A DNA stretch of 64,000 bases from Flavobacterium notoginsengisoli (GTDB lineage: Bacteria; Bacteroidota; Bacteroidia; Flavobacteriales; Flavobacteriaceae). Shown piece after piece: positions 62,620 to 64,000 of the stretch. The stretch's first letter is position 1; every line of letters starts with the position of its first letter. A program made the position numbers and the translations under genes. The stretch is from positions 1,304,723 to 1,368,722 of the forward strand of contig NZ_JACHLB010000001.1 of NCBI RefSeq assembly GCF_014207905.1, read 5' to 3'. The notes under the pieces were generated by a model, which was not told where the DNA came from, made no database searches, and saw only the letters and a program-made list of their open reading frames with translations.

Positions 62620-63942
62620 ATGGATATTAAAAGAGTAGCAATAGACGCTGTTAACGAGACAATTGTGATGAACGTTGTTCACATGGATTATAAAGGTCAA
62701 GTAGCAAAAAGAATTAACGAAAAAATGCCTTTAGCGCAAGTAAAAGGATTTAGAAAAGGGGCTGTGCCTAAAGATCTTGTTGAAAAACAATACGGAAAAG
62801 CTATTAAGCAAGAAGAGATCAAAAAAGTAGTTGATTTGGCTTTAGAGCGTTATATTCAATCTGAAAGATTAAACCTTTTAGGAACTCCTCTTGCAAAAGT
62901 AAACGAAGATTTTAACTGGGATGCTGAAGAATTAACTTTCGAATACGAAATTGGTTTAGTGCCAAACTTCGAAATTGATCTTGAAGCTAAAAATAATATC
63001 GTAAAATATATCGTTACTGCAGACGATAAATTAATCGACGGACAAGTAGAGCGTATCCAAAAACAATTTGGAAAAGCAATTCCACAAGAAGTTTCTGATG
63101 CTAAATCTGACTTAACTGGAACTTTCTCTAGCGAAGCAAACGGAATCAACAATACAACTACAATTGCTGTTGATGCATTCAGCAAAAAAGCTCAAAAACA
63201 ATTCACAGGTAAAAAAGTTGGAGATGTTGTTACGGTAAGCACAAAAGGTTTATTTGAAGACGATCACCAATTAATGGATTATTTAAAAGTTGGTCACGAA
63301 GGTGTTCACGGTTTAGATGTTGAAGTAAACTTCACTATCGAAGCAATCAACGGATCTGAGCCAGCTGAATTAAACCAAGAGTTATTTGATAAACTTTTTG
63401 GTGAAGGAAAAGTAGCTTCTTTAGAAGATTTAAAATCTAAAATTAAAGAAGATGCTGAATCTCAATTCGCACAACAAGCAGACCAAAAATTATTACTAGA
63501 CGTTCAAGATTTCTTAATCGAAAACACAAAATTCGATTTACCAGCTGAATTCTTGAAAAAATGGTTACAAACTGTTGGAGAGAAAAAATTAACTGCTGAA
63601 GAAGCAGAGGTTGAATACGCAAGATCTGAAAAAGGTTTACGTTTCCAATTAATCGAAGGAAAAGCATTAGCACAAAGCAATATCCAAATTACATTTGAAG
63701 ATTTGAAAGAGTTTACTTCAAACGCTATCAGACAACAAATGGCTCAATTTGGTCAAACAAACCCAACTGACGAAGAAGTTCAAGGAATCGTGGCTAGAGT
63801 TTTATCTAACCAAGAAGAAGTAAAAAGACTTTCTGAGCAAGTTGTAGCAGCTAAGATGTTAGATATCTTCAAAGAAAAAGCTAACCCAACAACTAAAGAG
63901 GTTACTTACGAAGAATTTATCGCTGCGTCTTACGGAGAATAA
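62620..63942 (+). CDS. tig: Trigger factor
   Basis: A 440-residue ribosome-associated chaperone. The N-terminal ribosome-binding domain holds the signature VKGFRKGAVPKDLVEKQYG (about 40-58); a PPIase-like middle domain (about 150-255) and a C-terminal helical arm domain follow. Bacteroidota trigger factors are diverged but of this length. It holds nascent chains, in cells where ribosome-bound folding aids are needed before export. clpP often follows in this phylum; it is not in the window. Confidence 0.92.
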   Translation: MDIKRVAIDAVNETIVMNVVHMDYKGQVAKRINEKMPLAQVKGFRKGAVPKDLVEKQYGKAIKQEEIKKVVDLALERYIQSERLNLLGTPLAKVNEDFNWDAEELTFEYEIGLVPNFEIDLEAKNNIVKYIVTADDKLIDGQVERIQKQFGKAIPQEVSDAKSDLTGTFSSEANGINNTTTIAVDAFSKKAQKQFTGKKVGDVVTVSTKGLFEDDHQLMDYLKVGHEGVHGLDVEVNFTIEAINGSEPAELNQELFDKLFGEGKVASLEDLKSKIKEDAESQFAQQADQKLLLDVQDFLIENTKFDLPAEFLKKWLQTVGEKKLTAEEAEVEYARSEKGLRFQLIEGKALAQSNIQITFEDLKEFTSNAIRQQMAQFGQTNPTDEEVQGIVARVLSNQEEVKRLSEQVVAAKMLDIFKEKANPTTKEVTYEEFIAASYGE

Positions 63943-63952
63943 ATTTAAGTCT

Positions 63953-63994
63953 GAAAGTTGAAAGTTATAAAGTCAAAAGTTAAGAAGTATACTT
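63953..63994 (+). repeat. Short direct repeats after tig
   Basis: Tandem GAAAGTT GAAAGTT (63953-63966), then AAAGTC and AAAAGTT, and a 10-bp palindrome AAGTATACTT (63985-63994) before a T-run. It resembles A/T-rich intergenic repeats common in Flavobacterium genomes, and the palindrome may act as a weak terminator. Confidence 0.5.
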
Positions 63995-64000
63995 TTTAAA

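Noticed and set aside
1..64000. tRNA, rRNA, insertion sequences, riboswitches.
   Set aside because: I found no cloverleaf, rRNA motif, transposase or recognisable riboswitch; weak riboswitch-like structures could be missed without folding software.

Overview
The window looks like a chromosomal segment of a gliding Flavobacterium (Bacteroidota), close to F. johnsoniae. The DNA is AT-rich, genes are closely packed, and many start upstream of a Bacteroidetes-type -7 element (TAnnTTTG). The gene content includes type IX secretion (T9SS) and gliding genes found in this phylum: sprA, remB, porG, two PorP/SprF proteins and a giant adhesin with a gliding-motility C-terminal domain. The order sprA-gcvH-vanZ-deoC-remB matches what I remember of F. 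johnsoniae; that is recall, not a search. I see no rRNA, tRNA, CRISPR array, insertion sequence or prophage.

Layout. 1-11.2 kb: the 3' part of a giant repetitive surface adhesin, then a PorP/SprF protein and an OmpA-family protein, a typical T9SS type-B export locus. 11.5-14.5 kb: a CBS protein and the malic enzyme maeB. 14.5-26.2 kb: ruvA, sprA (T9SS translocon), gcvH, a VanZ-like protein, deoC and remB. 26.3-31.5 kb: a respiratory oxidase cluster with heme O synthase, two subunit III proteins, subunit IV, a degenerate SCO-like protein, a true SCO protein, a DUF420 protein and a small CxxC membrane protein. 31.5-32.9 kb: a DUF4403 lipoprotein on the minus strand.

33.1-40.3 kb: a MacB-type export operon with ATPase, two permeases, two periplasmic adaptors and a TolC-like channel, followed by tsaB. 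41.0-43.3 kb (minus): an MscS channel, an LEA-like helical protein and a NifU-type Fe-S protein. 43.5-45.0 kb: an orphan SprF-like protein and a gamma-carbonic anhydrase. 45.1-49.3 kb (minus): an outer-membrane barrel, a surface-type Kelch lipoprotein, a small lipoprotein, a LytS-type histidine kinase with a Met/His-rich outer loop, and a LytTR response regulator. This is the best candidate for an undescribed envelope-signalling system. 49.5-52.1 kb: a DUF4270 lipoprotein and an outer-membrane barrel protein.

52.1-60.5 kb (minus): an envelope-biogenesis run, in transcription order CBS protein, nadK, porG, uppS, bamA, two Skp/OmpH chaperones, and then murI behind a terminator. 60.6-63.9 kb (plus): pdxJ, an alpha/beta hydrolase, a small membrane protein and tig.

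Taken together, the window carries much of the machinery that builds the outer membrane (BamA, Skp, UppS, MurI) and that exports gliding adhesins across it (SprA, PorG, SprF-like proteins), plus one large export substrate. Several starts were moved from the longest reading frame because the longer version overlaps a promoter element or a neighbouring gene (deoC, ctaB, the LytTR regulator, uppS, bamA).
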